Shown here: positions 54,384 to 62,292 of the stretch, one piece after another
Layout of the letters: each line of letters starts with the position of its first letter
Numbering within the stretch: the stretch's first letter is position 1
Assembly: GCF_900143205.1 (NCBI RefSeq)
Contig: NZ_FRDH01000003.1
Span: 496,001-560,000, forward strand
Direction: 5' to 3'
Length of the DNA stretch: 64,000 nt
Origin: Butyrivibrio hungatei DSM 14810
Lineage (GTDB): Bacteria > Bacillota > Clostridia > Lachnospirales > Lachnospiraceae
Program-made: the position numbers and the translations under genes
The notes under the pieces: generated by a model
Databases searched by the model: none
The model's input: the letters and a program-made list of their open reading frames with translations, nothing else
What the model was told of the DNA's origin: nothing

Positions 54384-56116
54384 TACGCACTCACCTTCCT
54401 CTCGTCAAGAGCCCCGTACTGTGCGACGAATGTATCGTAATAAAGGCCCTTTTTTGCAAGGAGTTCTTCGTGTGTGCCACGCTCAGCAATCCTGCCATCC
54501 TTGAGATATATGATCTCATCTGCATTTCTAACTGCTGATATTCTGTGAGCTACCACAACTCTTGTAACTCCTGTAATTCCATCTAATGTCTTTTGTATTT
54601 CTGACTCTGTCTCCATATCAAGGGCTGATGTAGAGTCATCAAGCACCAGGATAGGTGCCTTCTTGGAGATTGCTCTCGCAATGCTGATACGCTGCTTCTG
54701 TCCACCAGAAAGTCCAACGCCTCGCTCTCCGATTACTGTTTCGTAAGTGTCTTCCAGCTTCTCAATGAAGTCGCTTGCTTTGGCCATCTTGGCTGCATCC
54801 TTGATCTCTTCCATGGTCATCTCATCTCTGCGACCCATTCGGATATTTTCCTGAATTGAATCAGAGAAAAGAAATGCATCCTGCATAACAACTGCTGATG
54901 AGCCTCTTACCTGATCAAGGTCCATATCTTTTATCTCTACTCCATCAATCCTGATATTACCGCTTGTAGGATCATAGAATCTCTGAAGCAGGTTTATGAT
55001 AGTAGACTTACCTGATCCTGTTTCGCCCATGATTCCAAGAGTCTTTCCTGCCGGAATCTTGAAACTGATATCATTAAGGATTTCCTTCTCTCCAAATGAA
55101 AGAGATACCTTATCAAACTCAACTGAACCAGAAACCTTGTCTACATGAACGTTTTCCTCTGACTTAGTAAGAGTTGAATGCTCTTCATAGATCTTCTTGA
55201 TCTTCTTGAGTGAAGCAAGGGAGCTTGAGAAATCGTTTGTGATCCAGCCGATTTCCTCCATTGGCCATGTACAGTTACGGCTGTAGATGATGTACGCCGC
55301 AAGATCACCAAGATCCATCTCTCCTTTTACTACTGCCATTCCGCCCAGAACAGCACATGCTACAGGAAGGAACATTGAAACAAGCTGCCAGATTGGATAG
55401 AACTTTATTATTGTCATGGCCTCTTTCATGTTAAGGTCATAATATTTCTGGTTGTGAACAAGGAACTTTTCAATCTCCATCTTTTCCCTTGCAAAAGCCT
55501 TTACAGTTCTAACTCCTGTAAGGTTCTCTTCTGCAATAGTTGTAAGTTCCGCATTTTCCTCACTTATAGCATCGTAAACTTTATCAAGCTTCTTTTCCAT
55601 GATGATGGCTGCAGATCCAGAGATCACCATGCATACAAATGGAAGTATGGTAAGTGAAGGATTGATTCTAAACATAAAGAACAGCAAAAGTACTGCGTTT
55701 AAGATAACCTCCATACCCATCATGGCTTCCATTCCCACCATCTGGAAAACTTTATCTATATCATCCTTAACTCTGGCCATGAGTTCGCCAGTATTAGCAC
55801 CATCAAAATAATCAAGTGACAGTCCCTGAATGTGGTCAAAGAGGTCTTTTCTCATCTCTGTGCCAATAGTTATGCAGTTTCTGTCAAAGGTAAATTCCTT
55901 GAAGTATCCAAAAATGCTGCGTCCAACGCCGATAAGTATTATTGTCAGTAAAAACAAGCCAAGTCTGTGAAAATCTCTACCTACAATAACTTCATTAACA
56001 AGTTTCTTTGTAATCTTTGGATATAACATATCCAGTGCAATAGCAAATAACATGAAAGTCACTGCCATTGTGTAAGTCTTCCAATGCTTTCGCACATAAC
56101 TACCTAATGAATTCAC
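54383..56116 (-). CDS. Heterodimeric ABC exporter subunit, degenerate Walker B partner
   Basis: About 577 residues: six membrane helices (about 20-300) and an ATPase domain with Walker A GETGSGKS, signature LSGGQKQR and Walker B ILVLDDSTSALD, where Asp replaces the catalytic Glu. AGGAGG lies 7 nt before GTG 56116; a TTG at 56134 overlaps that site. It is preceded by a 37-codon leader ORF overlapping an attenuator hairpin, suggesting drug-inducible expression. Confidence 0.9.
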   Translation of the reverse strand: MNSLGSYVRKHWKTYTMAVTFMLFAIALDMLYPKITKKLVNEVIVGRDFHRLGLFLLTIILIGVGRSIFGYFKEFTFDRNCITIGTEMRKDLFDHIQGLSLDYFDGANTGELMARVKDDIDKVFQMVGMEAMMGMEVILNAVLLLFFMFRINPSLTILPFVCMVISGSAAIIMEKKLDKVYDAISEENAELTTIAEENLTGVRTVKAFAREKMEIEKFLVHNQKYYDLNMKEAMTIIKFYPIWQLVSMFLPVACAVLGGMAVVKGEMDLGDLAAYIIYSRNCTWPMEEIGWITNDFSSSLASLKKIKKIYEEHSTLTKSEENVHVDKVSGSVEFDKVSLSFGEKEILNDISFKIPAGKTLGIMGETGSGKSTIINLLQRFYDPTSGNIRIDGVEIKDMDLDQVRGSSAVVMQDAFLFSDSIQENIRMGRRDEMTMEEIKDAAKMAKASDFIEKLEDTYETVIGERGVGLSGGQKQRISIARAISKKAPILVLDDSTSALDMETESEIQKTLDGITGVTRVVVAHRISAVRNADEIIYLKDGRIAERGTHEELLAKKGLYYDTFVAQYGALDERKVSA

Positions 56117-56130
56117 TTTTTCTCCTCCTT

Positions 56131-56244
56131 TCAAAATAAAGCAATAACAACAGTTGTCCTCGGGGGAGTTTTATGCACAGAAAAAAGCACACAAAAAGCC
56201 CCTAGGCAAATTCCTTTACCTAGGGGCACCATGCACAAAACCAT
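56131..56244 (-). CDS. Leader peptide of the ABC exporter operon
   Basis: A 37-codon ORF starting MVLCMVP (ATG at 56244, second in-frame ATG at 56232) and ending in TGA directly before the AAAGGAGG of the exporter gene. Its codons 6-16 run through both arms of the terminator hairpin. As I recall, the tet(M) leader of Tn916 has the same layout: it begins M-L-C-M-P, spans the terminator and ends just before the tet(M) ribosome site. No strong ribosome site was found for the leader itself. Translation is inferred. Confidence 0.55.
   Translation of the reverse strand: MVLCMVPLGKGICLGAFCVLFSVHKTPPRTTVVIALF
56193..56227 (-). terminator. Attenuator terminator in the ABC exporter leader
   Basis: Minus strand GCCCCTAGG (56227-56219) pairs with CCTAGGGGC (56206-56198) and is followed by TTTTT (56197-56193), 80 nt before the exporter start. 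Flanking CCTCGGG (about 56290-56297) and CCCGAGG (about 56158-56165) are complementary and could form an alternative long-range pairing around it. Confidence 0.8.
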
Positions 56245-56405
56245 ATTCAAATAACTATAGCAAAAGAGCTACCTTATCTGAATACAACATCCCGAGGTAA
56301 AAAAACAGTGTTATTAAATAAATGAAATAAATTCGCCACTCTAATCATTACTTTTACCTCGCTTTCTGAATAATTTTATCAGCTAGTAGCTTCGCTGATG
56401 TAGCT

Positions 56406-56434
56406 ATCATCACACTTTAATGGAAACTTGTCAA
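56406..56434 (-). promoter_or_regulatory. Possible promoter of the exporter leader
   Basis: Minus strand TTGACA (56434-56429), a 17-nt spacer and GATGAT (56411-56406) preceded by TGT, just after clpX. It would give a leader of nearly 290 nt. The region 56117-56438 has no other gene than the leader ORF. Confidence 0.4.
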
Positions 56435-56438
56435 GCTT

Positions 56439-57716
56439 TTATTTTGCCTGCTTAAGTTTTTTCTGGTCTCTGTGTACGATGAGAGGCTCGCTCTCGCCTT
56501 CTACAGCAGCGCTTGTGATAACACATTCGCTGATAGAATCGTCTGAAGGAATCTCGTACATTACGTTCATCATAGCTTTCTCCATGATAGAACGAAGTCC
56601 TCTTGCACCAGTCTCCCTCTCGTAAGCCATCTCTGCAATCTTCTGAACAGCTTCATCTTCAAATGAAAGCTTAACGTCATCAAAATCAAAGAGCTTCTGA
56701 TACTGCTTAACAAGAGCATTCTTTGGCTGTGTGAGGATCTTTACAAGAGCCTCTTTTGAAAGTCCCTCAAGAGTTACTGTAATAGGCACACGTCCTACGA
56801 ACTCAGGGATAAGTCCAAATTTAACAAGGTCATGAGGAGTTACCTCCTTGAAGATCTCACCAATCTCTCTCTCGGACTTGTCTGCAATCTCTGCATTAAA
56901 TCCGATTGAATTTCTATCAAGTCTTGCCTCTACGATCTTATCGAGACCATCAAACGCACCACCACAGATAAAGAGGATGTTGCTTGTATCGATCTGGATA
57001 AGTTCCTGATGTGGATGCTTTCTTCCGCCCTGAGGTGGAACGCTTGCGATCGTGCCTTCTACGATCTTAAGAAGTGCCTGCTGAACGCCTTCACCAGATA
57101 CATCTCTTGTGATAGATACATTCTCGCTCTTCTTGGTGATCTTATCGATCTCATCGATATAAACGATACCGTACTGAGCTCGCTCGATATCATAGTCAGC
57201 ATTCTGAATAAGCTTTAAAAGAATGTTCTCAACGTCTTCACCTACGTAGCCTGCCTCAGTAAGTGTTGTAGCATCAGCTATAGCAAATGGAACATTGATG
57301 ATCTTGGCAAGTGTCTGCGCAAGATATGTCTTACCTGAACCTGTAGGGCCTACCATGATGATGTTGCTCTTCTGAAGCTCTACCTCGTTGTTTGCACCCT
57401 CATTCTTTGGTGCAAGTACACGCTTGTAGTGATTATATACAGAAACAGCCAACACTTTCTTGGCTTCTTCCTGGCCGATTACATAATCATCAAGGAAATT
57501 CTTGATCTCAACAGGTTTAAGCAGATTGATGTCTTTGTCCATTACTGGCGCTGAAGTCTCATCATCTTCGAATTCCTCTTCGATGATATCTGCACAGATG
57601 TCTACGCACTCATCGCAGATATATACGCCTGCAGGTCCTGCTATAAGTTTTTTTACCTGATCCTGTGTCTTGTTACAAAAAGAGCACCTGATCTCTCCAG
57701 AATTCTTTCCTGCCAT
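56439..57716 (-). CDS. clpX: ATP-dependent protease ATPase subunit ClpX
   Basis: A 425-residue unfoldase. N-terminal zinc domain CSFCNKTQ and CDECVDIC (Cys4), Walker [20 protein letters not shown], Walker B IVYIDEID, and C-terminal sensor [13 protein letters not shown]. It feeds substrates into ClpP encoded 21 nt upstream. AGGAG lies 6 nt before ATG. Confidence 0.97.
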   Translation of the reverse strand: MAGKNSGEIRCSFCNKTQDQVKKLIAGPAGVYICDECVDICADIIEEEFEDDETSAPVMDKDINLLKPVEIKNFLDDYVIGQEEAKKVLAVSVYNHYKRVLAPKNEGANNEVELQKSNIIMVGPTGSGKTYLAQTLAKIINVPFAIADATTLTEAGYVGEDVENILLKLIQNADYDIERAQYGIVYIDEIDKITKKSENVSITRDVSGEGVQQALLKIVEGTIASVPPQGGRKHPHQELIQIDTSNILFICGGAFDGLDKIVEARLDRNSIGFNAEIADKSEREIGEIFKEVTPHDLVKFGLIPEFVGRVPITVTLEGLSKEALVKILTQPKNALVKQYQKLFDFDDVKLSFEDEAVQKIAEMAYERETGARGLRSIMEKAMMNVMYEIPSDDSISECVITSAAVEGESEPLIVHRDQKKLKQAK

Positions 57717-57737
57717 TTTATCTCCTTATAGTACTAA

Positions 57738-58340
57738 TTATTTCTTTTCTTTTTCTGTAGGACGATTCTCTACGATAGAATCGATAAGTCCGTACTCAAG
57801 AGCTTCCTGAGCTGTAAGCCAGTTATCACGCTCTGTATCTGCGCATACCTGCTCATAAGACTTGCCTGTGTTCTCAGAGAGCATTCTGTTCATCTTCTCT
57901 TTTGTTCTGATGATGTGCTTAGCTGCGATCTCAATCTCAGTAGCCTGTCCCTGTGTTCCGCCAAGTGGCTGATGGATCATAACTTCTGCATTAGGAAGAG
58001 CCATTCTCTTGCCCTTAGCACCACCTGCAAGAAGGAATGCGCCCATACTTGCTGCCATACCAATGCAGATTGTGCTGACATCACACTTGATGTACTGCAT
58101 TGTGTCATAAATAGCCATACCGGAAGTGATCTCTCCTCCAGGGCTATTAATGTACATGTGGATATCCTTGTTAGGGTCTTCTGCTTCAAGGAAAAGAAGC
58201 TGTGCAACTACAGTACTTGCAGATGCTGCATTAACCTCCTCACCAAGGAATACAATTCTTTCTTTTAAAAGTCTTGAGTAGATATCGTAAGATCTCTCTC
58301 CGCGACTGGTCTGTTCAATGACATAAGGTATCAAACTCAT
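57738..58340 (-). CDS. clpP: ATP-dependent Clp protease proteolytic subunit
   Basis: A 200-residue serine protease. Catalytic Ser in [11 protein letters not shown] (near 98), His in MIHQPLGG (near 123) and Asp in ERDNW (near 172). GGAGG lies 9 nt before ATG. Heads the clpP-clpX operon. A palindrome in the leader may be an operator. Confidence 0.97.
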   Translation of the reverse strand: MSLIPYVIEQTSRGERSYDIYSRLLKERIVFLGEEVNAASASTVVAQLLFLEAEDPNKDIHMYINSPGGEITSGMAIYDTMQYIKCDVSTICIGMAASMGAFLLAGGAKGKRMALPNAEVMIHQPLGGTQGQATEIEIAAKHIIRTKEKMNRMLSENTGKSYEQVCADTERDNWLTAQEALEYGLIDSIVENRPTEKEKK

Positions 58341-58402
58341 TATTCTAGTCCTCCAACTCTGCTGTCGTCAGCATTTTTGCACTACAACCTAACTAGTGCG
58401 GA

Positions 58403-58447
58403 TGTGTATACCCTACAACAAACTATACACAACCAATTTATATTATA
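58403..58447 (-). promoter_or_regulatory. clpP promoter region with palindromic leader site
   Basis: Minus strand TATAAT (58447-58442) has no good -35 box. Just downstream TGTGTATA and TATACACA (58403-58410 and 58424-58431) are perfect 8-bp inverted arms 13 nt apart, at or just past the transcription start. Neither CtsR heptads nor CIRCE was seen. Confidence 0.4.
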
Positions 58448-58551
58448 CGTCCATATGTTCTTTTTTGAAAGACTTTTGCGCTATTTAATAAAAGTATAAG
58501 AAATGGTAAAATAACTGCTTGATAATACTCGCTTGAAAGGAAAGATATTAC

Positions 58552-59151
58552 ATGAAAAAAACTTTATTTTTACCCCTAGCTATTTTTTTACAGGGTCTTA
58601 TATTTTTAGCCCTGGGATCTTTGGGAATCCTAACTATTTTTAATTTGACTACACCTATTGGGATAACTAATTTACTACTTTGGTTTTTGGTGTTTAGTCT
58701 GATCCCCTTAGCTTCAGGAAAAGATCTGAAATCATCCGCCATAAGCGGCCTCATCTTTTTGATCATTTGGGTGGTGATTGAAACACTTATGGAGCTGTTC
58801 TTAGTCCCTATACTATATGAAGTATCAGAGTTACTAGGCTATATCTTTTACGCCTTCCAAAGCATTTTGTGCTTAGAAAGCGCATTTGAGGTAGCACAGC
58901 GAAAAAGCAAGAAAACCGGAAGTAAAAATCCACTTTTCCTAATAGGTATCGTTGTTGCCTCTATCATCTTTGTTGTGGTGATCATACATTTCATCAATAC
59001 TCTTCCAGAGTATAATACGAGTTCATCCTTTTTCTCTATGGTGACAGACAATAGCCTTCCAAGATATGATGCATGCAAAAAGGCTCTCGCGATCTTCTAT
59101 TCAGTTGCAGGTTCATTCCTTGCCTTGTATCACACCTATAGAAAAGAATAA
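58552..59151 (+). CDS. Membrane protein of unknown function
   Basis: A 199-residue protein with about five hydrophobic helices (near 7-30, 38-52, 63-105, 128-147, 180-195). AAAGGAAAG precedes ATG by 8 nt, so translation is credible. It lies in opposite orientation between tig and clpP, which are usually adjacent, and is followed by a strong terminator. No family recognised; T-rich plus-strand composition is due to the hydrophobic content. Confidence 0.75.
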   Translation: MKKTLFLPLAIFLQGLIFLALGSLGILTIFNLTTPIGITNLLLWFLVFSLIPLASGKDLKSSAISGLIFLIIWVVIETLMELFLVPILYEVSELLGYIFYAFQSILCLESAFEVAQRKSKKTGSKNPLFLIGIVVASIIFVVVIIHFINTLPEYNTSSSFFSMVTDNSLPRYDACKKALAIFYSVAGSFLALYHTYRKE

Positions 59152-59201
59152 AGATTCTACCACTATAAATTTTTTCTTAGTGAATGAAGATAATAGCATA
59201 T

Positions 59202-59244
59202 AGAAATACCCTCCTTACTGGTTACCAGTAAAGAGGGTATTTCT
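59202..59244. terminator. Bidirectional terminator between membrane protein gene and tig
   Basis: A 20-bp stem with one mismatch (59202-59221 with 59225-59244) and a 3-nt loop, between convergent genes, with T-rich flanks. Confidence 0.88.
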
Positions 59245-59271
59245 TATTGACTACTTATGTCTTATACAGAA

Positions 59272-60780
59272 TTATTCTTCTGTCTTTTTCTTTCTTGTTG
59301 TTGTCTTCTTTGGCTTTTCTTCAGCGTCAGCTTTCTTAGTTGTTGTCTTCTTAGCAGCTGTCTTCTTTGCTGGCTTTTCTTCAGCATCAGCCTTCTTTGT
59401 TGTTGTCTTCTTAGCGGCTGTCTTCTTTGCTGGCTTCTCTTCTGCTTCGTCAGCCTTCTTTGTAGCTGTCTTCTTAGCAGCTGTCTTCTTTGCTGCAACT
59501 TCCTTAACGTTCTCTACAAGGAAATCTGCTGCCTTCTGAACAGCGAGGTCGCTACGCATTGTCTTCTGCTCAGACTCTGACATAAGCTCTTTAAGCTTAG
59601 AAAGCTCCATTCTGTACTGCTCAGCCATCTTCTTAAGCTCTTCCTCGAACTCTTCATCAGAAACTGTGATCTTTTCCTTCTCAGCAACTGCCTCAAGAAC
59701 AAGACGAGCCTGAATTCTCTCTACAGCCTGTGGCTTAACCTGCTCAAGCATCTTGTCTACAGTGTTGCCTGTGTACTGAAGATACTGATCCATGCTCATG
59801 CCCTGCATCTGAAGTCTCTGAGCGAAATCATTAACGATCTGTCTAGCCTGAGTCTCAACCATAGCCTCAGGAAGCTCCATATCTGAATCCTCGATAACGG
59901 CCTTAACAACGAGATCTTCTCTCTTAGCCTTCTCTTCGTTTGTCTTTCTCTCAACAAGCTTGTTCTTAACATCTTCCTTGTACTCAGCAAGTGTATCGAA
60001 ATCTGATACATCGCTAGCAAACTCATCATTGAGTTCAGGAAGCTCTTTAGCCTTGATAGCCTTGATTGTGCACTTGAATGTTGCAGCCTTACCTGCAAGC
60101 TCGTCTGCCTGGTAATCCTCAGGGAATGTTACGTTAACATCGCCTTCCTTACCAATCTCAAATCCAACAAGCTGCTCCTCGAATCCAGGAATGAAAGCGC
60201 CTGAACCGATTGTAAGAGGATAATCTGTTCCCTTTCCACCCTGGAAAGCCTTACCATCAACAAATCCCTCGAAATCAAGAGTTACGATATCGCCATCCTT
60301 AACAGCTCTGTCTGTAACTTCAACTGTTCTAGCGTTTGTATTTCTCTGCTTATCAATTTCAGCATCAACGTCAGCATCTGTAACGTCGATATCCATCTTA
60401 GGAGCTTCTACTCCCTTATATTTACCAAGCTTAACTGGAGGCTTAAGAGCTACCTCTGCTGTAAAGATGAAGTCCTTACCAGCCTCAAGCTGCTCTACAT
60501 CGATCTTAGGTGAAGAAACAACATCCTCTCCACACTCCTCAATAGCCTTAGGATACTCTTCCTCGATGAGCTCGTTAGCTGCATCCTCATAGAATACTCC
60601 CTTGCCATACATCTGCTCGATCATCTTACGAGGAGCCTTACCTTTACGGAATCCAGGAATCTGGATCTTGCTCTTGTTCTTGTCGTAGGCTTTCTGAATA
60701 GCCTTCTCAAGCTGCTCTGCAGATACTGTGATCTTAAGCTTAGCCATGCTCTTTTCAAGCTTCTCAACTGTTACGCTCAT
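59272..60780 (-). CDS. tig: Trigger factor with long histone-H1-like tail
   Basis: A 502-residue ribosome-associated chaperone and prolyl isomerase. The ribosome-binding signature GFRKGKAPRKMIEQMYG is near 43-59, the FKBP domain at about 150-245, and the C-terminal chaperone arms to about 430. The last 70 or so residues are an added tail of Lys/Ala/Thr with repeats such as EEKPAKKTAAKKTTTKK, resembling histone H1 tails; the typical length is about 430. A purine-rich GGAG lies 12 nt before ATG. Confidence 0.95.
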   Translation of the reverse strand: MSVTVEKLEKSMAKLKITVSAEQLEKAIQKAYDKNKSKIQIPGFRKGKAPRKMIEQMYGKGVFYEDAANELIEEEYPKAIEECGEDVVSSPKIDVEQLEAGKDFIFTAEVALKPPVKLGKYKGVEAPKMDIDVTDADVDAEIDKQRNTNARTVEVTDRAVKDGDIVTLDFEGFVDGKAFQGGKGTDYPLTIGSGAFIPGFEEQLVGFEIGKEGDVNVTFPEDYQADELAGKAATFKCTIKAIKAKELPELNDEFASDVSDFDTLAEYKEDVKNKLVERKTNEEKAKREDLVVKAVIEDSDMELPEAMVETQARQIVNDFAQRLQMQGMSMDQYLQYTGNTVDKMLEQVKPQAVERIQARLVLEAVAEKEKITVSDEEFEEELKKMAEQYRMELSKLKELMSESEQKTMRSDLAVQKAADFLVENVKEVAAKKTAAKKTATKKADEAEEKPAKKTAAKKTTTKKADAEEKPAKKTAAKKTTTKKADAEEKPKKTTTRKKKTEE

Positions 60781-60926
60781 GTTAACTAATATCTCCTTCT
60801 AAAAATATATTGTTTACAATTTATGTATTGTCCAATAATGCAATAAGCCCACTAAGGCACAATTGCCTTCCGATTATAACATAGGCAGTTTTATTTTTCC
60901 ACTTATTTTTTAAAGAAAATTTCGAA
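60781..60926 (-). promoter_or_regulatory. tig upstream region
   Basis: Minus strand TATAAT is at 60878-60873, about 93 nt before the tig start, without a clear -35 box. A small hairpin AAGGC-ACAATT-GCCTT (about 60855-60870) would lie near the 5' end of the transcript. Confidence 0.4.
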
Positions 60927-60955
60927 GAAAAAGGGTGTTCAAAATTGAACACCCT
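60927..60955 (-). terminator. Terminator downstream of array C and the GNAT operon
   Basis: A perfect 11-bp stem AGGGTGTTCAA/TTGAACACCCT (60932-60955) is followed on the minus strand by TTTTTC. Transcripts from the GNAT operon would pass through array C before stopping here. Confidence 0.75.
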
Positions 60956-60989
60956 AGAAATTATATCGAGATTCTTGTGGCTTTTTCTT

Positions 60990-61292
60990 GTAATACCATT
61001 CACACATTTTTTCTTGCTTGGTATTACTGAGCTAATTGTCGATGATACCATTACTATCTTTTATTCTCTTTTGGTATTACAGGAGCTTATGATGGTAATA
61101 CCAAATTCATTTATTATACTTGTTTAGTATTACCTGTTTATTTTATGATAATACCATTTCTTTATTTTTCATCTGATTGTTATCACTTTGATCATTATCA
61201 GTAATACCAATTTAGTCTTAAAATTATCATTAGTATCACTTCTGTCAGTCCCAGTAATACTAATTCTATTTTTATCAACCTTTTGGTATCTC
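60990..61292. repeat. Array C: six inverted-repeat units, 53-nt period, arms GTAATACCA/TGGTATTAC
   Basis: Left arms start at 60990, 61042, 61095, 61148, 61201 and 61254 (periods 52, 53, 53, 53, 53). Right arms start at 61019, 61072, 61125, 61178, 61231 and 61284 (offset 29 then 30). Loops are 20 then 21 nt and T-rich; the spacers are all 14 nt and unrelated to each other. Only the arms and distances are kept, with 0-3 changes per arm. The 523-nt gap 60781-61303 has no gene: it holds this array, a terminator and the tig promoter. Confidence 0.92.
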
Positions 61293-61303
61293 ATAAGTTT
61301 CAA

Positions 61304-61756
61304 TCAAAGCTTATATTGCATGAAATTCCCATTATGAATAAATCCATAGGCAGTATAGAGCTTTACTCCCATATCAGATGCTGTGATCTGTACAGTTCCA
61401 CAGCCATAGTCTCTGGCTTCAGTAACCACTCTATCTAACAGCTCTTTTGCTATCCCCTGACGCCTATAGGTAGGATCAGTGAACATGCTTGATAATAGTC
61501 CCATCTTGCCACTTGGGCATCCAAAATATGGAGGCTTCTCTACAAAAGACATACCGCTAGTTCCAATGATCTTGTCTCCATCAAGTGCAAGCCAAGAAAC
61601 AAAGGTTCCGTCAGCCATATGACGCTCATAGTAATTCCTAAGCGCAGGAACAAGGTCAATGTCTTCCTTTGCCCCCTCTTCTCTAAGCTGATTAATCCTC
61701 ATTTGGATAAATGTGTCTAGATCATCTTTGGTTAGTTTCCTGTATGTAATATTCAT
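61304..61756 (-). CDS. GNAT-family N-acetyltransferase
   Basis: A 150-residue acetyltransferase with the acetyl-CoA motif A TDPTYRRQGIAKELLDRVV and a C-terminal LYTAYGF. The substrate is unknown. AAGGGGG lies 6 nt before ATG. Last gene of an operon with two Cys-rich small proteins and a DJ-1 protein. Confidence 0.88.
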   Translation of the reverse strand: MNITYRKLTKDDLDTFIQMRINQLREEGAKEDIDLVPALRNYYERHMADGTFVSWLALDGDKIIGTSGMSFVEKPPYFGCPSGKMGLLSSMFTDPTYRRQGIAKELLDRVVTEARDYGCGTVQITASDMGVKLYTAYGFIHNGNFMQYKL

Positions 61757-61771
61757 GCCAATCCCCCTTGG

Positions 61772-61969
61772 TCATTTATAATCTGCTGACACTTCCACAA
61801 AGGACCTATTCCCACTAATATAGTCTTCGTATGCAGTCTCAGCATCTTTTCCATGAAAAACTTTACAAAGCCCACACATATCGCAATCCGCAATGCAAGG
61901 AAATCTCTCCTTTATGTAGGCTCTTCGCTCTTCAACCGTAGAGCATTCTAACTCAGGTGCATTTTCCAT
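61772..61969 (-). CDS. Small Cys-rich protein (paralogue 1)
   Basis: A 65-residue protein with a Cys cluster CIADCDMCGLC and a C-terminal segment AYEDYISGNRSFVEVSADY. The same pattern (Cys cluster, then DYI-x-G-x5-E) appears in the upstream 75-residue neighbour, so they are diverged paralogues. AGGA lies 10 nt before ATG. The clustered Cys suggest metal binding; function unknown. Confidence 0.72.
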   Translation of the reverse strand: MENAPELECSTVEERRAYIKERFPCIADCDMCGLCKVFHGKDAETAYEDYISGNRSFVEVSADYK

Positions 61970-61984
61970 AAGTCACATATCCTC

Positions 61985-62212
61985 TCAGTGAATCTGCCGA
62001 TCCTGGCGATACTTTTCCATATATTCCATATTTATCTCACGGATTTCTTTCTTGCCATCAATGTAATCCTGGTAAATATCCCATGGGCTTCCACCACCAA
62101 GCCAGCACGAAGAACAGTTCTCACAGCCGCCACCACAATCCAGGGAGCTCTTTACAATCTGTTCCCTCTCTTCTTTTGTTGTATCTTTGATCAGAATCGA
62201 CTTTCTTTCCAT
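61985..62212 (-). CDS. Small Cys-rich protein (paralogue 2)
   Basis: About 75 residues with CGGGCENCSSC and then IYQDYIDGKKEIREINMEY. AGGAGG lies 9 nt before ATG 62212; the in-frame ATG at 62218 is only 3 nt from it. It lies between the DJ-1 gene and its paralogue. Probably metal-binding; function unknown. Confidence 0.72.
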   Translation of the reverse strand: MERKSILIKDTTKEEREQIVKSSLDCGGGCENCSSCWLGGGSPWDIYQDYIDGKKEIREINMEYMEKYRQDRQIH

Positions 62213-62226
62213 TAGCATCGCCCTCC

Positions 62227-62292
62227 TTAGGCAACTGATGCCATCTTCTGGTTAATAAGGTCTTCACATTCTGCCATTGCCTTAAGTGTCAT
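62227..62292 (-). CDS. Possible 21-codon mini-ORF coupled to the DJ-1 gene
   Basis: An ATG overlapping the DJ-1 stop (TGATG) opens a 21-codon frame starting MTLKAMAEC and ending 1 nt before the AAGGAGG of the next gene. Placement suggests a coupling peptide that carries ribosomes to the next site, or chance. No homologue known to me. Confidence 0.25.
   Translation of the reverse strand: MTLKAMAECEDLINQKMASVA

Noticed and set aside
59257..59580. Cys/Leu-rich 107-codon plus-strand frame
   Set aside because: It is the antisense of the repetitive trigger-factor tail; its apparent repeats mirror the AAKK codons.
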